25,948 nt of DNA from positions 1-25,948 of the forward strand of contig CAZYMB010000017.1 of NCBI GenBank assembly GCA_964648795.1, written 5' to 3'. Each line of letters opens with the position of its first letter. Positions within the stretch are counted from its first letter, which is position 1. This DNA comes from JAHDDW01 sp964648795. GTDB taxonomy: Bacteria > Actinomycetota > Acidimicrobiia > Acidimicrobiales > SZUA-35. Below are positions 14,540 through 23,500 of this stretch, piece after piece. The notes beneath the pieces were generated by a model, which made no database searches, had not been told where the DNA came from, and saw only the letters and a program-made list of their open reading frames with translations. Position numbers and translations under genes: made by a program.

Positions 14540-14751
14540 TTAAGATTCCTCTCGTCCCGAAATGTCCGGGTGTATATGTTGGGCTCCCCATGGCGGTGTG
14601 GAGCTTTATGCGTTTCTAATTACATCACTGTGATGCCCCTGAATGCAACTTTTTCTTTCAGGCAATATTTCTCAATGCAATTTCGCTCTTAATCGGTTAT
14701 GAAACGGCCAAAAACCCTTACTTTTGCTGTGTTTCGTCCGAATTGTGACTT
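14540..14751. other. Divergent intergenic region, whiB / ATP-grasp gene
   Basis: The longest non-coding stretch in the window (212 bp), AT-rich in its right half. On the whiB side the leader can form AGCTCC...GGAGCC and CCCGGACATTTCGGG stems. A perfect palindrome lies in the middle at 14623-14635. A TTGCAT sequence and CATAAA on the minus strand could be parts of the whiB promoter, though spacing is not ideal. No convincing -10 box was found for the GTG at 14752. Confidence 0.5.
14623..14635. promoter_or_regulatory. Palindrome CATCACTGTGATG, possible operator
   Basis: Two 6-bp arms, CATCAC and GTGATG, around a single central T, between divergently transcribed whiB and the ATP-grasp gene. Size and placement suit a dimeric regulator binding site. 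The regulator is unknown. Confidence 0.4.
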
Positions 14752-17235
14752 GTGAGCGCTGATACAAAATATATTTCTAAAACTGAGGCGCCCAAAAAGC
14801 TCTTTTGCGACTACGAAAAAGCAGACACCTACGATGAGATAATCAAGCCTGATGGTTCGATCAGAGAGGTCTACAAAAATGTCGCAGATCAGCTTGGAGT
14901 CATAGGAACTGGCCGACTAGATCTATACCAAGACATTAAAGACACACTCTTCCGCTCTCGAGATGTCACTTTCAACGTGTACGGCAACGAAGACGGGACC
15001 AACCGAACTTGGCCCCTCGACCTAGTCCCTAGAGTCATTTCAGCAGACGAATGGGAACCCGTAGAGTCCGGCCTTGCCCAAAGATTAAAAGCCATCAACC
15101 TGTTTCTTGGTGATATCTATAACGGTGCTTCTGAAATTATCAACGACGGCATCATCGATGAACACTTCTTAAAAACATGTATTGGCTACGACGAGAATGC
15201 AATCGGTCTTCCTCAACCAATGAACGCTCGAGCACTTGTTGCTGGCATTGATCTAGTTCGAGACGAAAACGGCAAGTACTTGATACTGGAAGACAACCTG
15301 AGAACTCCTTCAGGAGTCTCCTACGTTCTCGAGAACCGATCTGCAGTCTCAAAGCTACTTCCAGGCCTTATGGGCAACACAGACGTTCGCCCAGTCGAGC
15401 AGTACCCAACGCTACTACTTAGAGCTCTTCAGGCAGTTGCGCCAGCAAGTACAACCGGCCTACCAAATGTTGTTCTACTGACACCCGGTGTTTACAACTC
15501 TGCATATTTCGAACATGCTTTCTTAGCTCAGAACATGGGAATCGAACTAGTTGAGCCCCGAGATCTCTATGTTGATGAAGGCCAAGTCTTCATGCATACA
15601 ACCCGAGGTGGTAAGAAGGTTGACGTTATCTATCGTCGTATTGACGACGAGTTCATGGACCCAACTGTCTACAATCCAGACTCGACACTAGGTGTACCTG
15701 GAATTGTGGACGTTGTTAGAAACCAACGCGTTTCAGTTGCCAACGCTTTCGGAAACGGTGTTGCTGACAACAAGGCAATGTATGTCCACGTTCCGAAGAT
15801 GATTGAGTACTACCTCAACGAACGACCAATCCTAGACAATGTTGACACCCACCTCATGGCTGACGCCGAAGCACGTCGAAGTATTTTGGCAGACCCAACT
15901 AACCACGTCATAAAGACAGTTAACGGTTCTGGCGGATACGACATCTATATCGGGCCAACTTCAACCGATGAAGAAACCCAAGAAATTATTGCCTCAGTAG
16001 AGTCCAACCCAGACAATTACATTGCTCAACGTGTGGTCAAGCTCTCAACTCATCCCACAATTATTGACGGCCGCCTAGAACCTCGCCACATAGACCTTCG
16101 CCCATTTATTGTCGGCGGCGAATACATCGACGTTCTTCCTGGCGGACTCACACGTGTAGCTCTAGAAAAAGGCTCTCTACTAGTTAACTCTTCGCAGGGC
16201 GGCGGCTCAAAGGACACCTGGGTGCTACAGCGCCCAGGTGTCACCTATTCCGATTCCGAGCGTCCACTTGACCTTTGTGGTCAACCAAGAGAAGAACACA
16301 TCCTTGGTCGAGCCTCAGCAACTCTTTACTGGGCAGGACGCTACCTAGAGCGCATCGATGCGACCTCACGACTACTAATGAGCTCTTACGAAGACGTTCT
16401 TGGAGGCTTCGGCGATGACTCTAAGCTCCGTTGGGCTGAGTTGCTAGAGGTACTTTCGATAACTGATGAGTTTGAAGAAACTAACAAAGAAGCTTCAGGT
16501 TATGCAATATCTAGGTTCCTAGTTGATGACGAAAATAACGCAGGATCAATCATGTCTTGCCTTAACTCGGTGCGTGACAATCTAAGAAGCTTTCGTGAAA
16601 AGGTGCCAACCGACTTACGAGAAGTAATCAACGATGCTTGGGTTGAGTTTTCAATTATTGACTTCGAAAAGGAACTCGCAGAACACCCACAAATTGTTCT
16701 TAACAAATTCAAGCGCCTAGTACATACCTGTACTGGCATCGCCGAATCAAATATGAGTCGAAATGATGCTTGGAGAATGCTCAATATTGGACGAATGACA
16801 GAACGCTCACTTCTCATTGTTCGACTATGCGAAATCTATTTTGCACGCCTTCTCGATTCTGATCAACCACCAACAGTTCACCACTGGGCCGGACTACTCG
16901 GAACAGCTGGGGCTGTCGAAGAGTACCGTAAGATCTATCAAACTTCTGTTGAGCCAATGGATGCAATCGAATTCCTGCTTCGCAACACAACTTTTAGTCG
17001 CAGTCTTATCTGGTGCATTCGTCAGGCTGAAGCTCATCTTGTAGCGATGGAAATCAATCCACTAGGGACTTCTTCTTCATTGCACCAGTGCCAAATCATA
17101 AGAGGCAAGTGTGAAAGGCCTCTCGAACAAATGCTGGGAAGCCAACCTTCGTATGAGCTGAATAAGCTGGCTCAATCGATCGAGAAGATGTCTGACCTGG
17201 TGGCTTCTGACTATTTCGGGCAAAGTCCAAGGTAG
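14752..17235 (+). CDS. Circularly permuted ATP-grasp / alpha-E fusion
   Basis: An 827-residue fusion. Residues about 15-500 are a circularly permuted ATP-grasp type 2 domain (formerly DUF404/DUF407): ADQLGVIGTGR-like start, LEDNLRTPSGVSYVLENR (179-196, metal and nucleotide site), VNGSGGYDIYIGP (390-402) and DLRPFIV. Residues about 512-815 are an alpha-E domain (DUF403): ASATLYWAGRYLERIDATSRLL at its start and an all-helical remainder. The two are often separate neighbouring genes; here they are one polypeptide. Such ATP-grasp enzymes are predicted to form peptide-like amide bonds, with alpha-E as partner. Start GTG at 14752 lacks both a Shine-Dalgarno and a clear -10 box. The next gene begins 6 bases after its stop, so they form an operon with the transglutaminase fusion. 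Confidence 0.93.
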   Translation: MSADTKYISKTEAPKKLFCDYEKADTYDEIIKPDGSIREVYKNVADQLGVIGTGRLDLYQDIKDTLFRSRDVTFNVYGNEDGTNRTWPLDLVPRVISADEWEPVESGLAQRLKAINLFLGDIYNGASEIINDGIIDEHFLKTCIGYDENAIGLPQPMNARALVAGIDLVRDENGKYLILEDNLRTPSGVSYVLENRSAVSKLLPGLMGNTDVRPVEQYPTLLLRALQAVAPASTTGLPNVVLLTPGVYNSAYFEHAFLAQNMGIELVEPRDLYVDEGQVFMHTTRGGKKVDVIYRRIDDEFMDPTVYNPDSTLGVPGIVDVVRNQRVSVANAFGNGVADNKAMYVHVPKMIEYYLNERPILDNVDTHLMADAEARRSILADPTNHVIKTVNGSGGYDIYIGPTSTDEETQEIIASVESNPDNYIAQRVVKLSTHPTIIDGRLEPRHIDLRPFIVGGEYIDVLPGGLTRVALEKGSLLVNSSQGGGSKDTWVLQRPGVTYSDSERPLDLCGQPREEHILGRASATLYWAGRYLERIDATSRLLMSSYEDVLGGFGDDSKLRWAELLEVLSITDEFEETNKEASGYAISRFLVDDENNAGSIMSCLNSVRDNLRSFREKVPTDLREVINDAWVEFSIIDFEKELAEHPQIVLNKFKRLVHTCTGIAESNMSRNDAWRMLNIGRMTERSLLIVRLCEIYFARLLDSDQPPTVHHWAGLLGTAGAVEEYRKIYQTSVEPMDAIEFLLRNTTFSRSLIWCIRQAEAHLVAMEINPLGTSSSLHQCQIIRGKCERPLEQMLGSQPSYELNKLAQSIEKMSDLVASDYFGQSPR

Positions 17236-17241
17236 CGGCAC

Positions 17242-18990
17242 ATGAGTGAACTTCTGGCATTGTCTGCAGACATCCCGATCGTTCCAAGAATGAGTTTTGC
17301 GAGTGCTATTGGAACAACTGAAAACAATGGCTGGGGTCTATGTTGGTACCCAGAACAAGAACTAAGAGCTACCGCAGTAAGAGACCCATCAAGTCGTGGC
17401 TCTGGCGGACTTACTGAAGTACTCGCCGACTGGGAATTAATCAATACCCCACTGCTAATGGCCCATGTCAGAGGTGCAACGACTAGAGCTATCTATCGTG
17501 ACACCCAACCTTTCATATACAACTTCAGGGGTAGCTCTTGGTCAATGGCGCACTCGGGCGAACTAATGTGCGACCTTGAGGAAACTTTCAGAATCGACGA
17601 AAGCTTTCCGCTACAACCTGTCGGAGTAAGCGACACTGAACGTGTCTTTTGCTGGATCATGTCGAAGATTGATGAGAAGGATTGCGACACTATTGAGGAG
17701 TTTGGGTTCGACAACTTGGCAGAGCTTCTCGCTGAAGCCAATATTCACGGAACACTTACAGTCCAAATATCAGATGGACGCAGCCTTTTTAACTATCGCT
17801 GCAACTCCGGCGGTCGACCTCTCTACTTCAATCGAACTACAACTATCGCTGACGACAGGAACTCACGGGTCGAAGATCCACTAGACCCAAATCGTCTTGT
17901 TCAGAAGTTTGGCGATAACGAAATGGGCATCGATGTCCTAAGCGATACCGATAGTGAATACTGCATTTCACTTTGTTCGACAGTCGCTCTTAACGAATAC
18001 TTCGAAGAGGTATCGGCCGGCTGCTACGTAATCTTCGACCGTGGTAGCACTATCAAAACAGACTCTCCAGAACACGCTGAACCAGTGTTTCTATCTCGTC
18101 AAGCTGTTCAAGGCCCACCATCGAGAGATCTGCGAGTCACTCATATAACTCGCTACACCTATGAGAAACCGGTCGACAAGAGTGGCCACAGACTCCGACT
18201 TCACCCGGTTTCGGACAAATTTCAGACGGTACTGAACTACGACCTACACATCAGCGTTGATGGCTTAAAGTATGGCTACGAAGATGTATTCGGAAACTAT
18301 GTTCTCGGAGCCGACATTGACGCCACCTATTCGGAGCTAACTATTTCGATGAGTGCCGATGTAAATGTGCGGACACCGATTGACACTCCAGAACTTATGC
18401 CAGCCAAGCAAGTACTACCAGTGTTCTGGCTTCCTTGGCAAGCAAAAATGATGCAGTCATACCTACTTCCACCAGAACTTCCAGAAAGCCAGCTACGTAC
18501 ATTAACTGACTATGCAAAAAGCTTTGCTGCACGAAACCGTGGAGAACTTCTACCGACTCTCGAAGACATCACTACGACTATTTACAATGACTTTGTTTAC
18601 AAACCTGGGTTTACCGACATCGAAACAACCCCATTCGAAGTACTACAAACCAGAAAAGGCGTCTGCCAGGACTTTGCAAACTTAATGATCTGTCTAGCTC
18701 GTATGCTCAATATCCCGGCACGTTACAGAGTTGGCTATATATACACCGGCAGCGACTACCAGAACACCCAGCAATCAGATGCTTCACATGCTTGGGTTGA
18801 GGCATATTTGCCGCACTTTGGTTGGCGAGGATTCGACCCAACTAACGGCTCAAAGGCAAGCGGTGACCACATCCGAGTTGCCACCGGCCGAAACTATCGT
18901 GATGCGACCCCAACCTCGGGCGTCATCTATGGTGGTGGCAAAGAAACCCTAGAGATCGACGTTCAGGTCGTTGACCGCTCAGATCTCTAA
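17242..18990 (+). CDS. Class II glutaminase-like / transglutaminase fusion, Ser2 variant
   Basis: A 582-residue fusion. Residues 1-260 resemble class II glutamine amidotransferases of the YafJ type: ELLALSAD, NGWGLCWY, MAHVRGATTR (His75, Arg77), DTQPF and MAHSGEL. Where relatives begin MCELL with the N-terminal nucleophile Cys2, this protein begins MSELL (AGT codon), and the usual HNG is HSG (His104-Ser105). Residues about 295-375 are the N-terminal beta domain of bacterial transglutaminases (HRLRLHPVSD, DVFGNYV), and 420-545 the transglutaminase-like core with an intact Cys475 (KGVCQDFANL), His516 (SHAWVEAY) and Asp532 (GFDPTNG). The core probably acts as a cysteine peptidase or transferase; the first domain may be inactive or use Ser. 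It starts 6 bases after the ATP-grasp gene, with AAGG overlapping that gene's stop. Confidence 0.9.
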   Translation: MSELLALSADIPIVPRMSFASAIGTTENNGWGLCWYPEQELRATAVRDPSSRGSGGLTEVLADWELINTPLLMAHVRGATTRAIYRDTQPFIYNFRGSSWSMAHSGELMCDLEETFRIDESFPLQPVGVSDTERVFCWIMSKIDEKDCDTIEEFGFDNLAELLAEANIHGTLTVQISDGRSLFNYRCNSGGRPLYFNRTTTIADDRNSRVEDPLDPNRLVQKFGDNEMGIDVLSDTDSEYCISLCSTVALNEYFEEVSAGCYVIFDRGSTIKTDSPEHAEPVFLSRQAVQGPPSRDLRVTHITRYTYEKPVDKSGHRLRLHPVSDKFQTVLNYDLHISVDGLKYGYEDVFGNYVLGADIDATYSELTISMSADVNVRTPIDTPELMPAKQVLPVFWLPWQAKMMQSYLLPPELPESQLRTLTDYAKSFAARNRGELLPTLEDITTTIYNDFVYKPGFTDIETTPFEVLQTRKGVCQDFANLMICLARMLNIPARYRVGYIYTGSDYQNTQQSDASHAWVEAYLPHFGWRGFDPTNGSKASGDHIRVATGRNYRDATPTSGVIYGGGKETLEIDVQVVDRSDL

Positions 18991-19009
18991 GCCTTCCACA
19001 GATTAGGTG

Positions 19010-19015
19010 TAACCT
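19010..19015 (+). promoter_or_regulatory. -10 box, leaderless start at 19022
   Basis: TAACCT is followed by 6 nt and the GTG at 19022, in the 31-base gap after the transglutaminase fusion. The membrane gene may thus have its own leaderless transcript as well as read-through. Confidence 0.5.
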
Positions 19016-19021
19016 GACTGG

Positions 19022-19705
19022 GTGGCATCCAGCGGACTCTTCAACAGAAACCAGCCTCCAGCTCAGTGGATAGTGACTGTTGTAGCAGCTGTTGCGATTA
19101 TTGCTTGGGGAATCGCACTAGTAACCCAAGTCTTGTTAGTGCAGCTACTTGAGCGAGCGCCAATTTTAATAGTTGCACTAAACCCTACTAACGCTAATCT
19201 AGCTTTAGTAAGTGGTGACGAATTCAGAATCGATGCCCTGCCGTATTACGTAGTTGGGTTTACTCGACACATCATTACAGACCCGTTCTACTATCTGATA
19301 GGACTGTGGTACGGAGACAAGGCCATAAGCTGGATGTCTGGTCGCTCTAAAGGGTTTGGCGACTTACTCAAAGAGTTTGAAGGACGACTCAAGTTGATTA
19401 TGTCTGTAGCAGTCTTTGTTTCACCCACCAGCATTGTCTGTGTAGTAGCTGGAGCACTAAACCTTAGGTTTAGGAGATTCATTTTCCTGGACGCACTCGG
19501 AACCATAGGGTCTTTGGTATTGATCCGTTGGCTCGGCGAACGCTTTAGCGGACCTGTCGATACCGTTACCGACTTCATCACTAGATACCCATGGCAAGTA
19601 GGTGCGGTGTTAGTTCTATCTGTAGTGTTCACCATCTTCCGAGACACCCGGAGTGGATCCAGCTCGCTACTTTCTTTCGTTAGAAAGACAACTAAAAAGG
19701 ACTAG
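19022..19705 (+). CDS. VTT/DedA-like membrane protein
   Basis: A 227-residue protein with about four or five membrane segments (about 16-42, 75-95, 124-146, 153-168 and 190-206). The pattern of ITDPFYYLIGLWYGDKAISW, then a Pro-containing hydrophobic segment (FVSPTSIVCVVAGALNLRFRRF) and a following LDALGTIGS resembles the VTT/SNARE-associated (DedA) domain, whose members move lipids or support membrane homeostasis. The match is by pattern only and lacks some canonical residues, so it could be a distant branch. GTG start is supported by a -10 box 6 nt upstream. It lies after the ATP-grasp/transglutaminase pair on the same strand; its stop overlaps the stop of the convergent exonuclease III gene (19702-19705). 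Confidence 0.72.
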   Translation: MASSGLFNRNQPPAQWIVTVVAAVAIIAWGIALVTQVLLVQLLERAPILIVALNPTNANLALVSGDEFRIDALPYYVVGFTRHIITDPFYYLIGLWYGDKAISWMSGRSKGFGDLLKEFEGRLKLIMSVAVFVSPTSIVCVVAGALNLRFRRFIFLDALGTIGSLVLIRWLGERFSGPVDTVTDFITRYPWQVGAVLVLSVVFTIFRDTRSGSSSLLSFVRKTTKKD

Positions 19706-20466
19706 CCAAAGTACGCCAGCACCGGAGCATGGTCGCTTGGCTTGGTACCCTTACGAGCGTTTCTGTCGACCAAATTTAGTTCGGCTTTTTCTGCCAACTC
19801 AGCCGACGCAAGCACGTAGTCAATTCTGATTCCTTCACGTTTATGGAAACGGCCAGCCTGATAGTCATAGTAAGAGTACAGCTTGTCTTCTGGGTGCTGC
19901 TGTCTAAAGACATCTACGAGGCCAAGATCAATTAACTCACCTATTGCATCTCGTTCTTGAGAAGTTACATGGGTTGCCCCCTCGAATGCAGCTACATCCC
20001 AGACGTCTTTGTCTTCAGGAGCAACATTCCAGTCCCCTGCAATTATCAAATCTTGACCAGCTTTAAGATCAGAACCAATTAGCTCCTTTAGCTCAGCAAG
20101 CCATCTAAGTTTGAACTGGTAGTGGTCGTCGTCTAACGCTCGCCCATTTGGCACATAAACGCTATAAGCCTTAACCCCATCGCAGGTTGCGCCAACAATC
20201 CTGGCATCGGTAGACAATTCTGGTCCGAACTCAAAGACAGGGTCATCCAGGCCAACACGAGAAAGGATGGCAACCCCATTCCAGCGGCCCTCGCCCGCAT
20301 GGACTGAGTCATAGCCCAACTCTTTGAATCGAAGTGCCGGAAAGGCGTCGTCTGCCATCTTCGTTTCTTGTAAGAAAACTACATCCGGAGAGACATCGGC
20401 CAGCCAGTCGGTGACCCGCTCAATACGGGCATTTAGCGAATTTACGTTCCAGGTAGCAACTAACAC
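19702..20466 (-). CDS. xthA: Exodeoxyribonuclease III / AP endonuclease
   Basis: A 254-residue member of the exonuclease III family, which nicks DNA at abasic sites and degrades 3' ends in base-excision repair. Active-site blocks are ATWNVNSL (Asn7), LQETKM (Glu34), GDWNVAP (Asp145, Asn147), GIRIDYVLAS and KPSDHAPV (Asp245-His246). The start is set at GTG 20466: it gives the standard MLVATWNVNS opening, and TAGTCT ends exactly 7 nt upstream, as in other leaderless genes here. The frame stays open to 20496, but the extra ten residues would cover the promoter. It is divergent from kgd and convergent with the membrane protein, with a 4-base overlap of stop codons. Confidence 0.96.
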   Translation of the reverse strand: MLVATWNVNSLNARIERVTDWLADVSPDVVFLQETKMADDAFPALRFKELGYDSVHAGEGRWNGVAILSRVGLDDPVFEFGPELSTDARIVGATCDGVKAYSVYVPNGRALDDDHYQFKLRWLAELKELIGSDLKAGQDLIIAGDWNVAPEDKDVWDVAAFEGATHVTSQERDAIGELIDLGLVDVFRQQHPEDKLYSYYDYQAGRFHKREGIRIDYVLASAELAEKAELNLVDRNARKGTKPSDHAPVLAYFG

Positions 20467-20473
20467 AGCGCAC

Positions 20474-20479
20474 AGACTA
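20474..20479 (-). promoter_or_regulatory. -10 box, leaderless xthA start
   Basis: TAGTCT on the minus strand is followed by 7 nt and GTG at 20466. Its position inside the longer open frame is the reason for the shorter xthA start. Confidence 0.55.
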
Positions 20480-20541
20480 GTCCAAGTAATAGGCAATGGT
20501 GAAGAGATAGGTGAAAGGCGTTATTAGCCGATATCGCTCGC

Positions 20542-20547
20542 TAAACT
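20542..20547 (+). promoter_or_regulatory. -10 box, leaderless kgd start
   Basis: TAAACT is followed by 6 nt and GTG at 20554, with no Shine-Dalgarno. It faces the xthA box about 60 bp away in the divergent gap. Confidence 0.55.
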
Positions 20548-20553
20548 TTCTGC

Positions 20554-23500
20554 GTGTCAAATAAAAACTCAAACGAGCAATCCGGTCCAAACGCATGGCT
20601 AATCGAAGAGCTATACAACGACTATCTAGGGAACCCGGCGTCTGTAACATCAGAATGGCAGTCGGCGTTCTCGGGACAACCAGTTAGCACCCCGCCAAGC
20701 ACTGGCGACAAAGAGATAGAAATTATCGAAGAAACCCCTAGCTCTGGCGCCGAGCCTAAGAAAGCAGAAATTGCGGAAAAAACTGGTAACAAAGATACTG
20801 CAACCGAAGAAGTAGGCGAACCGCTAAAAGGTGTGAGTGCTTTAATCGCCAAAAACATGGAAGCTTCTCTTGAAGTTCCAACAGCTACAAGTTTTCGTGA
20901 GATCCCTGCCAAGCTACTTGAGATAAACAGGAAAGTTCTCAACAACCATCTGCAACGCATCAACGGAGGCAAGACTTCTTTCACTCACTACATTGGCTAC
21001 GCCATTGTTCGGGCAATTGCAGATGAAGTGCCGAGCCTAAACTACACCTACGCAACTGACTCACAAGACAAACCACGACTCCTACGAAATGTCGACATCA
21101 ATCTAGGTATTGCCGTTGATCAACAAAAGCCAGACGGATCACGCTCACTGATTGTTCCTGTCATCAAGAAATGCCAGGATATGAACTTTGCTGAGTTCGT
21201 GGCCGCTTATGAAGCTGTCATCAAGAAAGTTCGGTCAGGCAAGATCGGCGTTGACGACCTAACTGGCGCAACTGTAACTCTTACAAACCCTGGAACTATT
21301 GGAACTGTTCAGTCTGTGCCACGTCTAATGCCTGGCCAAGGCGCAATTATTGGCGCCGGAAGAATTGGCTATCCGGCCGAGTATCAAGCCACTGACCCGC
21401 AGACTTTGGCAGACCTAGGCATCAGCAAGGTAGTTACTATTACTTCAACGTATGACCACAGAATTATTCAGGGTGCAGAGTCAGGTTTCTTCTTAAAGAA
21501 AATCCATGAGCTTCTCATCGGTGAAGAAGCTTTTTATAGCAACGCTTTCGCTGACATGTCTATCCCCTATGAAGCAGTGCAGTGGCGTGAAGACTCAACC
21601 CACGAAGGCGAAAGTCACTCTCACGAGGCTGCAAATGTAAAGAAACAAATTGCAGTTAATACTCTTATTAACCAGTATCGAGTTAGAGGCCACTTGCTGG
21701 CTACAACTAACCCGCTAGCTGACTCAGCAACCGAAACGCATCCAGAACTAGACCCGGCAACATTTGGTCTGACGATTTGGGACCTAGACCGAGAGTTCAC
21801 AAGCGGCAGCGATGCAATCTATGCTCCCGCCGGTGGAAAAACCCAAGACATGAAACTTGGCGACATCCTAGGCGTACTGCGTGACGCATACTGTCGAACA
21901 ATCGGTGTTGAATACATGCACATCTCTAACCCAGACGAGAAACGATGGTTCCAACAAAAGCTCGAAGTCAAGAAAGAACCACTAAGCGAAGATCAACAAC
22001 GTCACATCCACGGCCGACTGGTTGCGGCAGAAACCTTCGAGAAATTTCTTGCTACCAAGTATGTAGGCCAGAAACGATTCGGGCTTGAAGGAACAGAAAG
22101 CATCATCCCAATTCTGGATGAAGTCTTTAATGCAGCTGCAGAGTCAGCTATGGACAAGATCGTTGTGGGAATGGCTCACCGTGGTCGGCTCAACGTACTA
22201 ATCAACATAATGGGCAAAGACCCAGTTCAACTATTTAGTGAATTCGACGGAAACGTGGCCGAAGACGACGTCCAGGGAGCCGGCGACGTCAAGTACCACC
22301 TTGGAATTAAAGGTACTCACACAACACCTAACGGCAAAACAATTAGCACCGAGTTGGCAGCAAACCCTTCTCATCTAGAGTCCGTTGACCCTGTAGTTGT
22401 TGGAATGGCCAGGGCCTATATGGATAACTCAGACACAGGCAACTATCCAATACTGCCAATTCTTATCCACGGAGACGCAGCATTCGCTGGTCAAGGTGTG
22501 GTTACCGAGACACTAAACCTAAGCCAGGTAAACGGTTACCGAATCGGCGGAACGGTCCACCTTGTCGTCAACAACCAACTTGGCTACACAACTGCGCCGC
22601 ACCAATCTAGATCGTTTGACTATTCGACTGATATTGCCAAAGCAGTTCAAGCTCCAATCTTTCACGTAAACGCCGATGATCCTGAAGCCTGCGTTCGAGT
22701 CGCTCAACTTGCGTTCGAGTATCGCCAGCAGTTCAACAAGGACGTTGTTATTGACATGATTGGTTACCGCCGTCATGGACACAACGAAGGTGACGATCCG
22801 AGCTATACCCAACCAATGATGTACTCAAAGATCGCTAAGCGACCTTCGGTTAAAGAGCAATACACAAACAAACTTGTCTCATCTCAGGTTCTAACACCCG
22901 AAGAAGGCGAGAATGCTACCTCGGCGTTTAGCAAGTCCCTACAAACCGCTCTTGACCGCTCACGCGAAGAAGCCCCACCTAAAGGCATAAAGGCAAAACC
23001 ATCCCCTCCACCTAAGGGTGTTCTACCTCACGTGAACACAGGGGTTGATAAAAAGGTTCTTGACTCTGTTTATTCCGCCCTTAGTAAGTTTCCCGAAGAC
23101 TTCACCGTTCATCCTGGCCTACAAAAGCAATTTAAAGCTAGAGACGAGATGTACAAAGACGGTCAGGTTGACTGGGCACTCGGCGAAGCCTTTGCCATAG
23201 GAACACTGCTAGCCGAGGGGTACTCTGTTCGCCTGGCTGGGCAAGACTCACGTCGCGGAACATTCGCTCACCGTCATGCAACTCTGCACGACTACGAAAA
23301 TGGGTCTGAATACACACCTCTCGCGGAACTGGAATCAGACGACAACCACTTCTACGTATATGACTCGACACTAAGTGAATACGCAGGACTTGGGTTTGAA
23401 TACGGCTACGCTGTCGCTGACCCTGAATCTCTTGTTATGTGGGAAGCCCAGTTCGGAGATTTCGTTAATGGCGCCCAGATTATTCTTGACCAATATCTGG

